DNA of 64,000 bases from Gammaproteobacteria bacterium (lineage in GTDB: Bacteria > Pseudomonadota > Gammaproteobacteria > Eutrophobiales > Eutrophobiaceae), in the NCBI GenBank assembly GCA_947480335.1, contig CANKCB010000003.1, forward strand, positions 62,001-126,000, read 5' to 3'. Below are positions 16,553-27,087 of this stretch, piece after piece (the stretch's first letter is position 1; every line of letters begins with the position of its first letter). The notes beneath the pieces are model-generated. The model saw nothing but the letters and a program-made list of their open reading frames with translations. It made no database searches and was not told where the DNA came from. A program made the translations under genes and the position numbers.

Positions 16553-19255
16553 CTAGTTTTCCAGACGACCATGGCATTGTTTATATTTTTTACCGGAGCC
16601 ACACGGACAGACTTCATTTCTTCCCACCTTCTTCTGATCCCTGACAAAGGGTGCTTTTTCTTCAGGCATATTTTCTGCCTCATCACCACCCAGCGAGTTT
16701 GGCGCCGCTGGATGACTGAATTGCATTTGCTTTGGTGCTTCATGCTTTTCAATTGGCAACATATCCTTTTCGGACCGTACCTGAACTTTGGACAAAATAT
16801 TGATTACGTCCTTCTTAATATTCTCCAGCATTTCACCAAACATGGTAAAGGCCTCGCGCTTGTACTCCTGCTTCGGGTTTTTTGCAGCGTAACTTCTCAA
16901 GCCGATACCCTGTCGCAAATGATCCATCGCAACCAGGTGTTCCTTCCAGTGTCTATCCAGTACGTCCAGCATGAAATCTTTCTCAATCCTGCGCATCAAC
17001 TCAGCAGGGATAATCTTTTCACGTTCTGCTACATGCTGCTGAAGCAGTTCGGATATTTTTTCCTTCAGCGTTTCTTCATGCAGGTCAGCATCCTCGTCCA
17101 GCCATTTCTGCATATCCAGCTTCAGATTAAACCCATGTTCAATAGCATCCGTCAGACCTTTGACATCCCACATTTCGTGCATACTGCCTGCAGGGACATA
17201 GGTATCAATTAACTCACGAACAACATCATCGCGCATGTTTTTAATATCATCGGCAATATCTGCAACATCCAGCAATTCATTGCGCCATTCATAGATTACC
17301 TTACGCTGATCGTTGGCAACATCATCATACTCAAGCAAGTGTTTGCGCAAGTCAAAGTTATGCGCCTCCACCTTGCGCTGTGCATTTTCAATGGCTCGAC
17401 TAACCAGACTGGATTCAATTGCCTCACCATCTTTCATGCCAAGCTTCTGCATAATTGCTGCCATTCGGTCAGAGGCAAAAATTCGCATCAAATTATCTTC
17501 CAGCGACAAATAAAAGCGGCTGGATCCTGGGTCGCCCTGTCGGCCGGATCGCCCCCTCAACTGATTATCAATTCTTCTTGATTCATGCCTTTCTGTGCCA
17601 ATTACACGTAAACCACCATTTTTAACAACCAGATCGTGCACAATCTGCCATTCTGCTTTAATACGAATTACTGTATCGGCGTCCGGATTATCAAGCAGTT
17701 TGATTTGAGCTTCATAACTACCACCAAGCACGATATCTGTTCCTCTACCGGCCATATTGGTCGCAATGGTTGCCCGGCCTGGCGTTCCTGCCTGCATGAT
17801 AATCTCTGCTTCCTTCTCATGATATTTGGCATTTAATACCTGATGTTTAATTTTTTCCTGCTTGAGGATATTTGACAAATATTCCGAGATTTCTATCGAG
17901 GTTGTGCCTACCAGCACCGGCTGTCCACGAACCACACAATCCTTTATATCCTCTATTATGGCCTTGAATTTTTCCTTGACAGAGAGATAGATAATATCCG
18001 GTTCATCTTTACGAATCATTTCCTGATGCGTGGGAATTACGATTACTTCAAGACCATAAATTTGCTGAAACTCAAATGCCTCAGTATCTGCTGTACCGGT
18101 CATTCCGGATAGTTTTTTATATAATCTGAAATAATTCTGATAGGTAATGGTTGCCAAGGTCTGGTTTTCATTCTGAATCGCAACATTCTCCTTGGCTTCA
18201 ATTGCCTGATGCAATCCATCGGACCAGCGCCTGCCAGGCATGGTTCTGCCGGTAAACTCATCGACGATAATTACTTCATTTTCATTCACAATATAATCGA
18301 CATCCTTGTGGAATAATGAATGAGCACGCAAGGCCGAGTTAACATGATGCAGAACCGGTATGTTGACTGGATCATATAAACTTTGGCCCGACTTGATTAT
18401 TCCAGCATCAAACAGGATTTTCTCAAGATGTTCGTGTCCCTGTTCGGTCAGGAATGCCTGCCTGGTTTTTTCGTCAATGGTGTAATCACCGGGTTCATCT
18501 TCACTTTTGGATAGCTTCAGGTCTGGAATAATCCGATTAATGGCGATGTACAGATCTGATTTATCATCAACCATTCCTGAAATAATTAGAGGAGTTCTTG
18601 CCTCATCGATCAGGATTGAATCGACTTCATCAACAATGGCAAAATTCAGTTTACCTTGTACCCGGTCTTCCTGACGAAAAGACATATTGTCGCGTAAATA
18701 ATCAAAACCAAATTCGTTGTTTGTCCCGTAGACAATATCTGAACTGTAGGCGGCTCGACGCTCATCTTTCGATAATCCTGAGACGATTACACCAACCTTG
18801 AGTCCAAGAAATCCAAATACCTTACCCATCCACTCAGAGTCACGCCTGGCCAGGTAGTCATTTACTGTAATAATATGGACACCATTACCAGTCAGGGCAT
18901 TCAAGTAGGCAGGAAGCGTGGCTACCAGTGTTTTACCCTCACCCGTACGCATTTCTGCAATTTTTCCCTGATGCAAAACCAGACCACCAATTAACTGGAC
19001 ATCAAAATGCCTCATTCCCAGTGTTCGCTTGCTGGCTTCGCGTACGAGCGCGAAGGCTTCTGGCAATATTTCATCTAGCATCTCGCCAGCAGCCACACGA
19101 TTTTTCAGTTCCTCGGTTTTCCGCGGAAATTCTGCATCAGTGTAAGAAACATACTGGTTTTCGAGGGAATTGATTCTGACAACAATCTTGCGTAACTGGC
19201 GTACTACACGTTCATTACGGCTTCCAAAAATACTGGTGATAATTTTCCTAATCAT
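16553..19255 (-). CDS. secA: Preprotein translocase ATPase SecA
   Basis: Motor of Sec export; pushes unfolded preproteins through SecYEG using ATP. The 900-residue protein carries Walker [21 protein letters not shown] near 102, the DEAD-like strand [16 protein letters not shown] near 208, [27 protein letters not shown], and a zinc-binding C-terminal tail [16 protein letters not shown] that contacts SecB and lipid. Length is standard. It is preceded by 200 bp with no gene, so it probably has its own promoter, though none is clear to me. Confidence 0.98.
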   Translation of the reverse strand: MIRKIITSIFGSRNERVVRQLRKIVVRINSLENQYVSYTDAEFPRKTEELKNRVAAGEMLDEILPEAFALVREASKRTLGMRHFDVQLIGGLVLHQGKIAEMRTGEGKTLVATLPAYLNALTGNGVHIITVNDYLARRDSEWMGKVFGFLGLKVGVIVSGLSKDERRAAYSSDIVYGTNNEFGFDYLRDNMSFRQEDRVQGKLNFAIVDEVDSILIDEARTPLIISGMVDDKSDLYIAINRIIPDLKLSKSEDEPGDYTIDEKTRQAFLTEQGHEHLEKILFDAGIIKSGQSLYDPVNIPVLHHVNSALRAHSLFHKDVDYIVNENEVIIVDEFTGRTMPGRRWSDGLHQAIEAKENVAIQNENQTLATITYQNYFRLYKKLSGMTGTADTEAFEFQQIYGLEVIVIPTHQEMIRKDEPDIIYLSVKEKFKAIIEDIKDCVVRGQPVLVGTTSIEISEYLSNILKQEKIKHQVLNAKYHEKEAEIIMQAGTPGRATIATNMAGRGTDIVLGGSYEAQIKLLDNPDADTVIRIKAEWQIVHDLVVKNGGLRVIGTERHESRRIDNQLRGRSGRQGDPGSSRFYLSLEDNLMRIFASDRMAAIMQKLGMKDGEAIESSLVSRAIENAQRKVEAHNFDLRKHLLEYDDVANDQRKVIYEWRNELLDVADIADDIKNMRDDVVRELIDTYVPAGSMHEMWDVKGLTDAIEHGFNLKLDMQKWLDEDADLHEETLKEKISELLQQHVAEREKIIPAELMRRIEKDFMLDVLDRHWKEHLVAMDHLRQGIGLRSYAAKNPKQEYKREAFTMFGEMLENIKKDVINILSKVQVRSEKDMLPIEKHEAPKQMQFSHPAAPNSLGGDEAENMPEEKAPFVRDQKKVGRNEVCPCGSGKKYKQCHGRLEN

Positions 19256-19455
19256 TTGATTATTTCTGCTTATCCAAGTGTGAGTTGATTACCGGCATTA
19301 GATTTATAATGAATAGACTTGGTTCAATATGGTTTTAAATTTCAGAATTTCAATGGCAACCGACACTATTTGCCTGATTTTACAAAACCGAACCAATTCG
19401 TCAGGTAGTTTATATGGGAGCGTATTTTAAACGATCTTGAAGTGATCAGGGACGA

Positions 19456-20388
19456 TTACTTCAGGGAAAGATATTTCTTGGGATCGACATGCTTGCCATT
19501 CTGGATTACTTCAAAATGTACGTGTGTTCCTGTTGTCCTGCCTGTATTACCCATGGTTGCAATTACTTCTCCCTTTTCAACCTTATCGCCTACGTTTACC
19601 AGATTCTTGGTATTGTGTGCATAACGGGTTACATAGCCGTTACCATGACTAACTTCAATCAGGTTGCCATAACCCACATGTACACCTGACCAGGTAACAA
19701 TTCCAGCTGCAACTGCCACAACCGGTGTACCTTTTTTGCCGGAAAAGTCCAGACCTTCGTGAAATTCCCGTTTACCAGACATCGGATCAGTTCTAAACCC
19801 GAACAAGGAGGACAGATATCCACCCATGGAAGGCTTGCCTCCTGGCGAGGTTTCTTCCTGTAAAGTACGGTTAATCAGTATGGATTCCATTGCAGATAAT
19901 TTTTCTGATCGATCCTGCAGGATGTACTCCATTTCTGTAAATGTTTTTGCCAGATCGGAAATGGATAACGGAGCTTCACTGGATTCAGGCAGGGGTCCAC
20001 CCATACCAGGAGGATTATCTACACCAAACTCTAAATCATCCAGTTTGGCCATAGTGGCCAGACGTGAGCCAAGTGCGTCCAGACGCATAACATATCCCTG
20101 TAACATACTCAGGCGAACAGCCATGGCATCTACCGACTTTTCGGTATTGGATTTCAGTATTTGTAAACTTTCACGTTGATTGTGTATATCTGCCTGCCAA
20201 ACCGATCCGGACTGTTCTCTGGCAACTTCTACAATATTGACCGAATCTATCCTTGCGCGTTGATAGCCGGAATAATAAACAACCATGCCTGCCAGAATAA
20301 ACAAACAGGAAAGCAAACACAGGGTAAAAGGTCTTAATTCAACCTTAAAACTCCGTTTCTTTGCATCTGATATTAATATAACATTCAT
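19456..20388 (-). CDS. M23 family (LytM-type) metallopeptidase, membrane-anchored
   Basis: A 310-residue protein with one N-terminal membrane segment (about 22-42), a coiled-coil-like linker (about 60-180) and a C-terminal LytM/M23 domain: FHEGLDFSGKKGTPVVAVA near 215 with zinc-ligand His and Asp, and GTHVHFEVIQ near 289 with the HxH motif. The catalytic residues are intact, so it is probably an active cell-wall endopeptidase rather than an EnvC/NlpD-like activator. It is the M23 gene often seen between lpxC and secA in gammaproteobacteria. It diverges from dciA with only 30 bp between start codons. Confidence 0.92.
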   Translation of the reverse strand: MNVILISDAKKRSFKVELRPFTLCLLSCLFILAGMVVYYSGYQRARIDSVNIVEVAREQSGSVWQADIHNQRESLQILKSNTEKSVDAMAVRLSMLQGYVMRLDALGSRLATMAKLDDLEFGVDNPPGMGGPLPESSEAPLSISDLAKTFTEMEYILQDRSEKLSAMESILINRTLQEETSPGGKPSMGGYLSSLFGFRTDPMSGKREFHEGLDFSGKKGTPVVAVAAGIVTWSGVHVGYGNLIEVSHGNGYVTRYAHNTKNLVNVGDKVEKGEVIATMGNTGRTTGTHVHFEVIQNGKHVDPKKYLSLK

Positions 20389-20418
20389 CGTTCTTTAACT
20401 TATTCCACCAATCCGTTT

Positions 20419-20874
20419 ATGCCTGATATTAAATCCCACCCAAAGCATTTCAGGGAGCTGATTTCGGACACCCATGACAACTTGTCTGCATTATATAAAC
20501 AAACATTGGCAATTTTATCCGTTCAAAACATGCTAAGAAGCACGTTGGGAGCAGCTTTGGCACAGCATGTGCACGTAGCCAATCTGAACCCTGAATCTAT
20601 TGTTATTTTTACAGAAAACCAGTCGTGGGCTACCAAACTCCGTTTTCGTATTCCTGAAATCATTAAAATCACGAGAGCACACACCGGTTTTAAGGATCTT
20701 GATACTGTACGTATAAAGGTTAGTCCTGCACTAATTACAACGAGCGCGCCGGAACATTCTGTTATGACTACTTTACTATCTCCGGAGACTACCCGCTTAC
20801 TTGCCAGAGTTGCCGAGAATATCGATGATGATGCCCTGCAAACCGCCCTGCTGAAACTCTCCCGAAATTGCTAA
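20419..20874 (+). CDS. dciA: DciA-family (DUF721) replication helicase loader-like protein
   Basis: A 151-residue protein with the DUF721/DciA signature: an N-terminal KH-like region including LRSTLGAALAQHVHVANLNP and ENQSWATKLRFRIPEII, followed by a polar C-terminus. DciA interacts with the replicative helicase DnaB and is thought to act as the ancestral loader in bacteria lacking DnaC. The site between lpxC and secA is the usual one. It is the only plus-strand gene in this stretch and ends 11 bp from the lpxC stop. Identification is by motif and context. Confidence 0.8.
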   Translation: MPDIKSHPKHFRELISDTHDNLSALYKQTLAILSVQNMLRSTLGAALAQHVHVANLNPESIVIFTENQSWATKLRFRIPEIIKITRAHTGFKDLDTVRIKVSPALITTSAPEHSVMTTLLSPETTRLLARVAENIDDDALQTALLKLSRNC

Positions 20875-20885
20875 AACCAGCCAGA

Positions 20886-21797
20886 TTAGAACACTGCAAC
20901 AGTTTGCATAAACATGATCGGTAAATCAGACTCCTGATCAAACTCTACCAACTCCCATGCTGATTTATCCTCAATCAACGCACGCAGCAATCTGTTATTC
21001 AACTCATGACCTGACTTGTACCCGCGAAAGGATCCTATCAAGCTATGTCCAAGCAGATATAAGTCACCTATTGCATCCAGAATCTTGTGTTTAACGCATT
21101 CATCCTCGTAGCGCAAACCATCTTCATTGATAACCCGATAATCATCCACGACAATTGCATTATCAAGACTTCCACCCAGTACAAGATTATTCTGACGTAA
21201 GTACTCGACTTCCCGCATAAACCCGAATGTTCTGGCCCTGCTGACTTCCTTTACAAAGGAAGTGGTGGAGAAATCAATTTCTGCCTCACAATTCTTTTTG
21301 TTAAATGCAGGGTGTTGAAATTGTATGGTGAAACCTACCTTGAAACCACTGAAGGGTTCAAATTTGACCCATTTGTCTCCGTCCTTGACCTCGATCGATT
21401 TTTTTATCCTGATAAACTGCTTTGAGGCATGTTGTTCTACTACCCCGGACGATTGAATCAGGAACACGAATGGACCAGCACTCCCGTCCATTATAGGAAC
21501 TTCTTCTGCACTCAGGTCTATTATCGCATTATCTATACCAAATCCGGCAAGTGCAGATAATAAATGTTCAACGGTTGATATACGCACACCGTCCTTCACC
21601 AGACAGGTAGACAGTTGCGTTTGGCCAACATTTTCCGGTTTTGCTGGTATTTCTACCACAGGCTCTTTGTCGATACGCCTGAATACAATACCATAATTGA
21701 CAGGGGCAGGCCTAAGCGTCAAATAGACCTTCTTTCCGCTATGTAAACCTACGCCTGTCGCCCGTATGACATTTTTGAGTGTTCTCTGCTTTATCAT
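20886..21797 (-). CDS. lpxC: UDP-3-O-acyl-N-acetylglucosamine deacetylase LpxC
   Basis: Zinc amidase for the first committed step of lipid A synthesis. The 303-residue enzyme has the zinc histidine in [16 protein letters not shown] (His78), and the second His/Asp pair in [19 protein letters not shown]. The [10 protein letters not shown] motif near 15 is conserved. It is placed directly after ftsZ, with 133 bp between them, as in most gammaproteobacteria. No degradation-tag feature is obvious at its C-terminus. Confidence 0.97.
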   Translation of the reverse strand: MIKQRTLKNVIRATGVGLHSGKKVYLTLRPAPVNYGIVFRRIDKEPVVEIPAKPENVGQTQLSTCLVKDGVRISTVEHLLSALAGFGIDNAIIDLSAEEVPIMDGSAGPFVFLIQSSGVVEQHASKQFIRIKKSIEVKDGDKWVKFEPFSGFKVGFTIQFQHPAFNKKNCEAEIDFSTTSFVKEVSRARTFGFMREVEYLRQNNLVLGGSLDNAIVVDDYRVINEDGLRYEDECVKHKILDAIGDLYLLGHSLIGSFRGYKSGHELNNRLLRALIEDKSAWELVEFDQESDLPIMFMQTVAVF

Positions 21798-21930
21798 TAT
21801 TAGTTATGTATCCTTAGCTTTGCACCCACACCCCCACTACGGCCAATCTGCCGTTTTACGTATAAAATTTATCACTGTCAAGCATCAACTTACCCTGTTC
21901 GGGACAATTCCTGCTGAAACCCCTTCATAT

Positions 21931-23067
21931 TTAATCTGCCTGACGCCGTAAAAATGCCGGAATATCGAGGTAATCAGGGTCCTGAATCGCTGGTTGATTG
22001 CTGCCGACCACCTTGTTTCTAATCACTGTTGGACGTTCAAAGTCCTTATAATCCATGTGTTTGCTGGACGTATCGGAGACTACCTTCACTCTTGAAACCT
22101 CTTCCTTTACGGTATGTCCCAATCCGGTAGCCACTATGGTCACCCTCATCTCACCACTCATTTCCGGGTCGATTACGGTACCAACCACAACAGTAGCGTT
22201 ATCAGAAGCAAATTGTCTGATGGTATTGCCTACTTCTTCGAACTCACCAATGGAAAAATCCATACCGGCCGTAATATTGACCAAAATACCCTTGGCTCCT
22301 GACAAATTAATGTCTTCCAGCAAAGGACTGGAAATGGCCGCTTCTGCAGCTACCCGAGCCCTGTCTTCACCCTGTGCCTTCCCAGATCCCATCATGGCCA
22401 TGCCCATCTCTGACATCACTGTACGTACATCGGCAAAATCGACGTTTATCAGGCCTGGACAAGTTATCAACTGGGAGATCCCCTGAACTGCACCAAGTAA
22501 TACATCGTTCGCTGCAGCAAACGCATTGAGCAAACTGACATCCCTACCAAGCACACTCATTAATTTTTCATTGGGTATGGTGATCAAAGAATCCACAAAC
22601 TGACTCAAGTCACGAATACCGTTCTCAGCGACCTGGGCACGCTTTTTACCTTCAAATGAAAACGGTCTGGTTACAACTGCAACCGTCAGGATACCCATCT
22701 CCTTGGCTACCTGGGCAACTACTGGAGCGGCACCTGTACCTGTTCCACCACCCATACCCGCGGTTATAAACACCATATCGCTACCTTCGAGCAAATCCAT
22801 GATTCTGTCCCTGTCTTCCAGTGCAGATTGGCGACCCACATCAGGATCAGCCCCAGCGCCAAGACCTTTGGTCACATTTCCACCCAATTGCAGAATGGTT
22901 TTCGCCGAGGAGTTTTTCAGTGCCTGCGCATCTGTATTGGCACAGATAAACTCTACCCCTTCAACATCACCTTTCAGCATGTGCTCGACAGCATTACCAC
23001 CTCCGCCACCTACACCAATTACCTTGATAATTGCTGTCTGATTTGCAGCATCGACTAGTTCAAACAT
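21931..23067 (-). CDS. ftsZ: Cell division GTPase FtsZ
   Basis: Tubulin-like GTPase that forms the Z-ring. The 378-residue protein contains the tubulin signature [17 protein letters not shown] near 105, the N-terminal [16 protein letters not shown], and the conserved C-terminal peptide [12 protein letters not shown] that binds FtsA, ZipA and ZapD. The flexible linker is of usual length. A strong ribosome binding site, GGAGGA, lies at 23075-23080 on this strand. It ends the dcw cluster proper, 35 bp after ftsA. Confidence 0.98.
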   Translation of the reverse strand: MFELVDAANQTAIIKVIGVGGGGGNAVEHMLKGDVEGVEFICANTDAQALKNSSAKTILQLGGNVTKGLGAGADPDVGRQSALEDRDRIMDLLEGSDMVFITAGMGGGTGTGAAPVVAQVAKEMGILTVAVVTRPFSFEGKKRAQVAENGIRDLSQFVDSLITIPNEKLMSVLGRDVSLLNAFAAANDVLLGAVQGISQLITCPGLINVDFADVRTVMSEMGMAMMGSGKAQGEDRARVAAEAAISSPLLEDINLSGAKGILVNITAGMDFSIGEFEEVGNTIRQFASDNATVVVGTVIDPEMSGEMRVTIVATGLGHTVKEEVSRVKVVSDTSSKHMDYKDFERPTVIRNKVVGSNQPAIQDPDYLDIPAFLRRQAD

Positions 23068-23102
23068 ACTTTTGTCCTCCGGTTATAAAATAAAAATTAA
23101 AT

Positions 23103-24338
23103 CTAGAAATTTCCCTGAAACCAGCTTTTCATTTTCTCAAAAATGCCCCGCATTCCTGCGTCAAGCTGACTATTATGTGTAGTTTCGCGCGTCTGCCGTT
23201 GACCAAATAACAAAAGGCCAACGCCTGTTGAATAAATAGGGTTTTTAACTACATCTGCCAGTCCTGTTACGTATTGCGGTATACCTACTCTCACTGGCAT
23301 ATGAAAGATTTCCTCGGCAAGTTCTATTACGCCTTCCATTTTTGAACTTCCACCCGTTAATACTATTCCGGCTGCAATCAAATCCTCATAGCCGCTGCGC
23401 TGTAATTCTGATCTGACCAGAGTAAACAGTTCTTCATACCGTGGCTCTACAACCTCAGCGAGCGTTTGTCTAGCCAGTCTGCGTGCAGGTCGGTCACCCA
23501 CACTGGGGACTTCTATCGTTTCATCCTGATTGGCCAGCTGGGTCAGGGCGCAGGCATACCTTACCTTGATATCCTCAGCATGCTGGGTAGGTGTTCGGAG
23601 CGCCACGGCAATATCATTAGTTACTTGATCGCCGGCAATCGGGATTACGGCGGTATGATGAATAGACCCATCCACAAATACAGCGATATCTGTGGTTCCA
23701 CCACCTATATCTACCAGGCAAACACCCAGATCCTTTTCATCTTCGGTCAGAACGGCATAACTGGAGGCTAGTTGTTCCAGAATGATATCGTCAACTTCCA
23801 GACCGCATCTGCGTACACATTTGATTATATTCTGGGCTGCACTGACGGCACCGGTGACCATATGTACCTTGGCTTCCAGACGCACACCGGACATCCCTAT
23901 GGGCTCCTTGATTCCTTCCTGACTATCGATAATGAATTCCTGTGGCAATATATGCAGCATTTTTTGGTCGGCCGGAATCGCAACCGCTCTGGCGGCGTCA
24001 ATTACACGGTCCACATCACCTGCAGATACTTCGTTATCACGAATCGCTACGATGCCGTGCGAATTTAAACTTCGAATATGACTGCCAGCGATACCGGCAT
24101 AAACAGAATGTATTTCACATCCCGCCATCAACTCAGCTTCCTCAATGGCTCTCTGGATAGAGTGCACAGTTGACTCAATATTGACTACCACGCCTTTTTT
24201 CAGTCCCCTTGATCGGCATGAACCTATACCGATAATCTCGATTTCACCAGGAACCAGCATTTCCCCGACTATCGCAACCACCTTGGAGGTGCCGATATCC
24301 AGTCCCACAATGAGGTTCTTTTCAGATTTTTTTGCCAT
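23103..24338 (-). CDS. ftsA: Cell division protein FtsA
   Basis: Actin-like ATPase that tethers FtsZ to the inner membrane and recruits later divisome proteins. The 411-residue product shows the phosphate-binding motif VGLDIGTSKVVAIVGE near 12, the second actin motif CLVDIGGGTTDIAVF near 206, and a C-terminal amphipathic tail ending in FEKMKSWFQGNF for membrane attachment. Its start overlaps the end of ftsQ by 17 bp. Confidence 0.97.
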   Translation of the reverse strand: MAKKSEKNLIVGLDIGTSKVVAIVGEMLVPGEIEIIGIGSCRSRGLKKGVVVNIESTVHSIQRAIEEAELMAGCEIHSVYAGIAGSHIRSLNSHGIVAIRDNEVSAGDVDRVIDAARAVAIPADQKMLHILPQEFIIDSQEGIKEPIGMSGVRLEAKVHMVTGAVSAAQNIIKCVRRCGLEVDDIILEQLASSYAVLTEDEKDLGVCLVDIGGGTTDIAVFVDGSIHHTAVIPIAGDQVTNDIAVALRTPTQHAEDIKVRYACALTQLANQDETIEVPSVGDRPARRLARQTLAEVVEPRYEELFTLVRSELQRSGYEDLIAAGIVLTGGSSKMEGVIELAEEIFHMPVRVGIPQYVTGLADVVKNPIYSTGVGLLLFGQRQTRETTHNSQLDAGMRGIFEKMKSWFQGNF

Positions 24339-25185
24339 AAGTTTCCTGTTTTACTTCCGGTTCAGATTTGTTGTCAGTTTTCATTTGTAGTGCAAAGCCA
24401 TTGGTGTAGCGCATATCGATATACTGAACCTGCTCAAGACTGGCAAATCCGCCAGCGGGCAATTGCTGCAAAAACCGTTGCAACCGGGAGACTATCCCCG
24501 TTTTTCCCAGCCGGATTACCGGACCAGTAGTCAGCCTTAACTCCCAGGATCGCCTGTCACTCAGGGACAAGCTTTGTAATGTCAAACCTTCTGGCAGGAT
24601 TTCATTGATTCGCAAAAAATACTCCAGTACAAATTCATTGGTATTCTCCGGGCCTGATACTACCGGCAGATTTTCCGGAAACGTTGAACGCTCGGGATAA
24701 AATATTTCGGCATCCGCGTTTAACAATCCTTTTTCACCCCATTGGGCAACTGGTTTTTGTTCCTTGATAATGACAATAATCCTGTCAGGCCAGACTCTTT
24801 TGACCGCAACCTGCTGAATCCACGGTTCCTCTAGTAAGGCTTCCTGCATCATTTCCACATTCACACTGAAAAAGCCCCCGCGCACAATATTACTTACCCT
24901 TTCCTGCAACCCCACAGGAGACAAGTGGGTAAATTCTCCTGTCACACTTACATTGCGTATTGGCAGGGTCTCAGGATCGGTAATTTTGTATGTCACAAAA
25001 CCTAGCAACAACAAAATCACCACTGTAAAGACTACACCCGGCAAAACAGGTGTGTGTTGCACGACTTTCTCGCGTGATACTTCCGCCACTTTTTGCTGCT
25101 CAGGCTCAACCTGTATACGGATTTGCGGTTCAAATTCCGCTCGTATGTCCTGATTATCAAAGGACGAAATGATTGGCGTACTCAT
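24322..25185 (-). CDS. ftsQ: Cell division protein FtsQ
   Basis: Bitopic inner-membrane protein that links early and late divisome parts by binding FtsB/FtsL. The 287-residue product has a roughly 45-residue cytoplasmic N-terminus, one membrane segment (GVVFTVVILLLLGFVTY) and a periplasmic POTRA domain starting IRNVSVTGEFTHLS. The conserved LEEPWIQQVAVKRVWPDRI follows. It overlaps ddl by 4 bp and ftsA by 17 bp. Confidence 0.95.
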   Translation of the reverse strand: MSTPIISSFDNQDIRAEFEPQIRIQVEPEQQKVAEVSREKVVQHTPVLPGVVFTVVILLLLGFVTYKITDPETLPIRNVSVTGEFTHLSPVGLQERVSNIVRGGFFSVNVEMMQEALLEEPWIQQVAVKRVWPDRIIVIIKEQKPVAQWGEKGLLNADAEIFYPERSTFPENLPVVSGPENTNEFVLEYFLRINEILPEGLTLQSLSLSDRRSWELRLTTGPVIRLGKTGIVSRLQRFLQQLPAGGFASLEQVQYIDMRYTNGFALQMKTDNKSEPEVKQETYGKKI

Positions 25186-26153
25186 CGCAAATCACTCCCT
25201 TGTTCACGAGACCCTGTCAGCGAAGTTAACAGTATGGTTCTGACCAGTTGATCAAAATCCATGCCCGCCTGTTTGGCAGCCATTGGTACCAGGCTATGAC
25301 TGGTCATGCCTGGGACTGTGTTCAGTTCTATCAACCAGAGCCTGTCTGATTGATCGACAAAGAAATCTATACGGCCCCAACCATGCGCACCAATTGCATC
25401 AAATGCGGCGCGAATCTGTTTCGCCAGCTGTGTTTCTACGTGCGATGACAATCCGCAAGGACAAATATAACGGGTCGTGTCCAGCAGGTATTTCGCCTCA
25501 TAGTCATAAAACTCCCTAGGAGTTTGTAATCGGATAAAGGGCAGCACTTTTTCCGCAAGGATGCCTGCAGTGTATTCAGTACCCTCCACCCACTTTTCAG
25601 CCATAACACTGTCATCCAGTGCGCGGGCTTTTTCCCAGGCCACCAATAATTCTTCCGGCTTTTTGACTTTGGTTGCACCACAACTTGATCCTTCATGCAC
25701 AGGTTTTACCATAACAGGAAATCCAAGCTCTGTACTGATTCGTTGCAAATCAGACTGATCCCTGATTAATACAAAATCCGGCGTCATCAACCCGGAATCT
25801 CTCCACACACGTTTAGTCCTGACCTTATCCATCGCCAAAGCTGATGCCAATACGCCACTACCGGTATAGGGAATACCTAACGATTGCAATGCCCCTTGAA
25901 TTACTCCGTCTTCCCCGCCCCTGCCATGCAATGCAATAAAGGCACGATCATAACTGGATTCCCTCAAGGCAAAGACAGACTGCTCTCGGGTATCAACCTG
26001 ATGTGCATCTATACCCTGACGCAGCAGTGACGCATGAACCGCACTACCGGTTTCCAGTGATACCTCACGTTCAGCAGAGGTGCCGCCCATTAATACGGCC
26101 ACCTTACCAAAGACTGTTTCAGTTTTTCTTGTACTCATAATCTTATGCATCAC
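25182..26153 (-). CDS. ddl: D-alanine--D-alanine ligase
   Basis: ATP-grasp enzyme making the D-Ala-D-Ala dipeptide for peptidoglycan. The 323-residue product contains VLMGGTSAEREVSLETG near 20, HGRGGEDGVIQGALQSLGIP near 74, the ATP-grasp lysine region GFPVMVKPVHEGSSCG, and the C-terminal metal-binding IELNTVPGMTSHSLVP. It is the DdlB-type copy of the dcw cluster. Its start region overlaps murB by 11 bp. The exact start could also be a few residues inside, at MSTRKTET. Confidence 0.96.
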   Translation of the reverse strand: MMHKIMSTRKTETVFGKVAVLMGGTSAEREVSLETGSAVHASLLRQGIDAHQVDTREQSVFALRESSYDRAFIALHGRGGEDGVIQGALQSLGIPYTGSGVLASALAMDKVRTKRVWRDSGLMTPDFVLIRDQSDLQRISTELGFPVMVKPVHEGSSCGATKVKKPEELLVAWEKARALDDSVMAEKWVEGTEYTAGILAEKVLPFIRLQTPREFYDYEAKYLLDTTRYICPCGLSSHVETQLAKQIRAAFDAIGAHGWGRIDFFVDQSDRLWLIELNTVPGMTSHSLVPMAAKQAGMDFDQLVRTILLTSLTGSREQGSDLR

Positions 26154-27084
26154 CTGCTACACGCACTTCCGGAATCAGGGAAATTCCATATTTTTCATAA
26201 ATTACCTGTTGTACATGTGCAATCAATTGCTCAATATCACTGGCACTGGCACGCCCCTGATTGATAATAAAATTGGCGTGTTTACTGGACACGCACGCAT
26301 TGCCTATAGTCTTGCCTTTTAATCCACACTCATCGATTAATCTGGCCGCTGGCATGTCAGGAGCAGGATTTCTGAAAACTGAACCACAACTGGCCTCACC
26401 CATAGGCTGTGTCTGACTGCGTCTGGACAGGAATTCACTGATAGAATGCTTGCCGGTATGGTTAGCATCCGGCTGCAATTCAATTAGTGCCGACACAAAC
26501 CATTCTTCTGCCGGTTTTATTACTGATCGATATGCAATAACAAATTCTGCCTTGCCTCGATTGTGTTCGACTCCCTGACGATTGATGGTCACCACCTGTT
26601 TAACAATATTCCAGGTCTCTGAGCCAAATGCTCCTGCATTCATGGCCAAAGCTCCACCCAACGTACCCGGTATACCAATCAGAAATTCAGCTCCTGTTAA
26701 TCCTGATTTGACTGAATGCCTTGCCAGTCTGGCACAGGCAATACCTGTTCCTGCACGAATTTGCCCAGATGGCAAATCTTCCAGTTCATTCATTACATTC
26801 TTTGATGCTATTACAGTGCCACGTATACCACGATCCCTGACCAGCAAATTACTACCCAGACCTATCCAGGTCACGGGTTCGTCTGGAGCTAATTGAGCCA
26901 GAAAATTTTTCAGATCCGCCATATCGGATGGTATATAAAAACGATCAGCAGGTCCGCCCACACGCCAGGAAGTATGCCGGGACATAGGTTCATCAAACCT
27001 TAATTTGCCTTTTAGCCCTGATCCAATAACCGGTCTTGTCATGATGTAGTCATCAACTTGTTGCTGTGTATTCGCGCCTGACAT
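26143..27084 (-). CDS. murB: UDP-N-acetylenolpyruvoylglucosamine reductase MurB
   Basis: FAD enzyme that reduces the enolpyruvyl product of MurA to UDP-MurNAc. The 313-residue sequence has the FAD-binding strand VTWIGLGSNLLVRDRG near 88, GIPGTLGGALAMNAGAFGSE near 139, and the catalytic region CGSVFRNPAPDMPAARLIDE near 234. The short form without the extra Tyr loop indicates MurB type II, unlike E. coli type I. It lies 3 bp after murC. Confidence 0.96.
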   Translation of the reverse strand: MSGANTQQQVDDYIMTRPVIGSGLKGKLRFDEPMSRHTSWRVGGPADRFYIPSDMADLKNFLAQLAPDEPVTWIGLGSNLLVRDRGIRGTVIASKNVMNELEDLPSGQIRAGTGIACARLARHSVKSGLTGAEFLIGIPGTLGGALAMNAGAFGSETWNIVKQVVTINRQGVEHNRGKAEFVIAYRSVIKPAEEWFVSALIELQPDANHTGKHSISEFLSRRSQTQPMGEASCGSVFRNPAPDMPAARLIDECGLKGKTIGNACVSSKHANFIINQGRASASDIEQLIAHVQQVIYEKYGISLIPEVRVAGDA

Positions 27085-27087
27085 TCG

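Noticed and set aside
16571-17212. 213-codon plus-strand frame opposite the 3' end of secA
   Set aside because: Antisense to the conserved SecA C-terminal region; no family resemblance and explained by codon bias of secA.
19319-19396. Inverted repeat TTGGTTC / GAACCAA upstream of secA
   Set aside because: Arms of 7 bp are 64 bp apart in an AT-rich gap with no stem extension; expected by chance.
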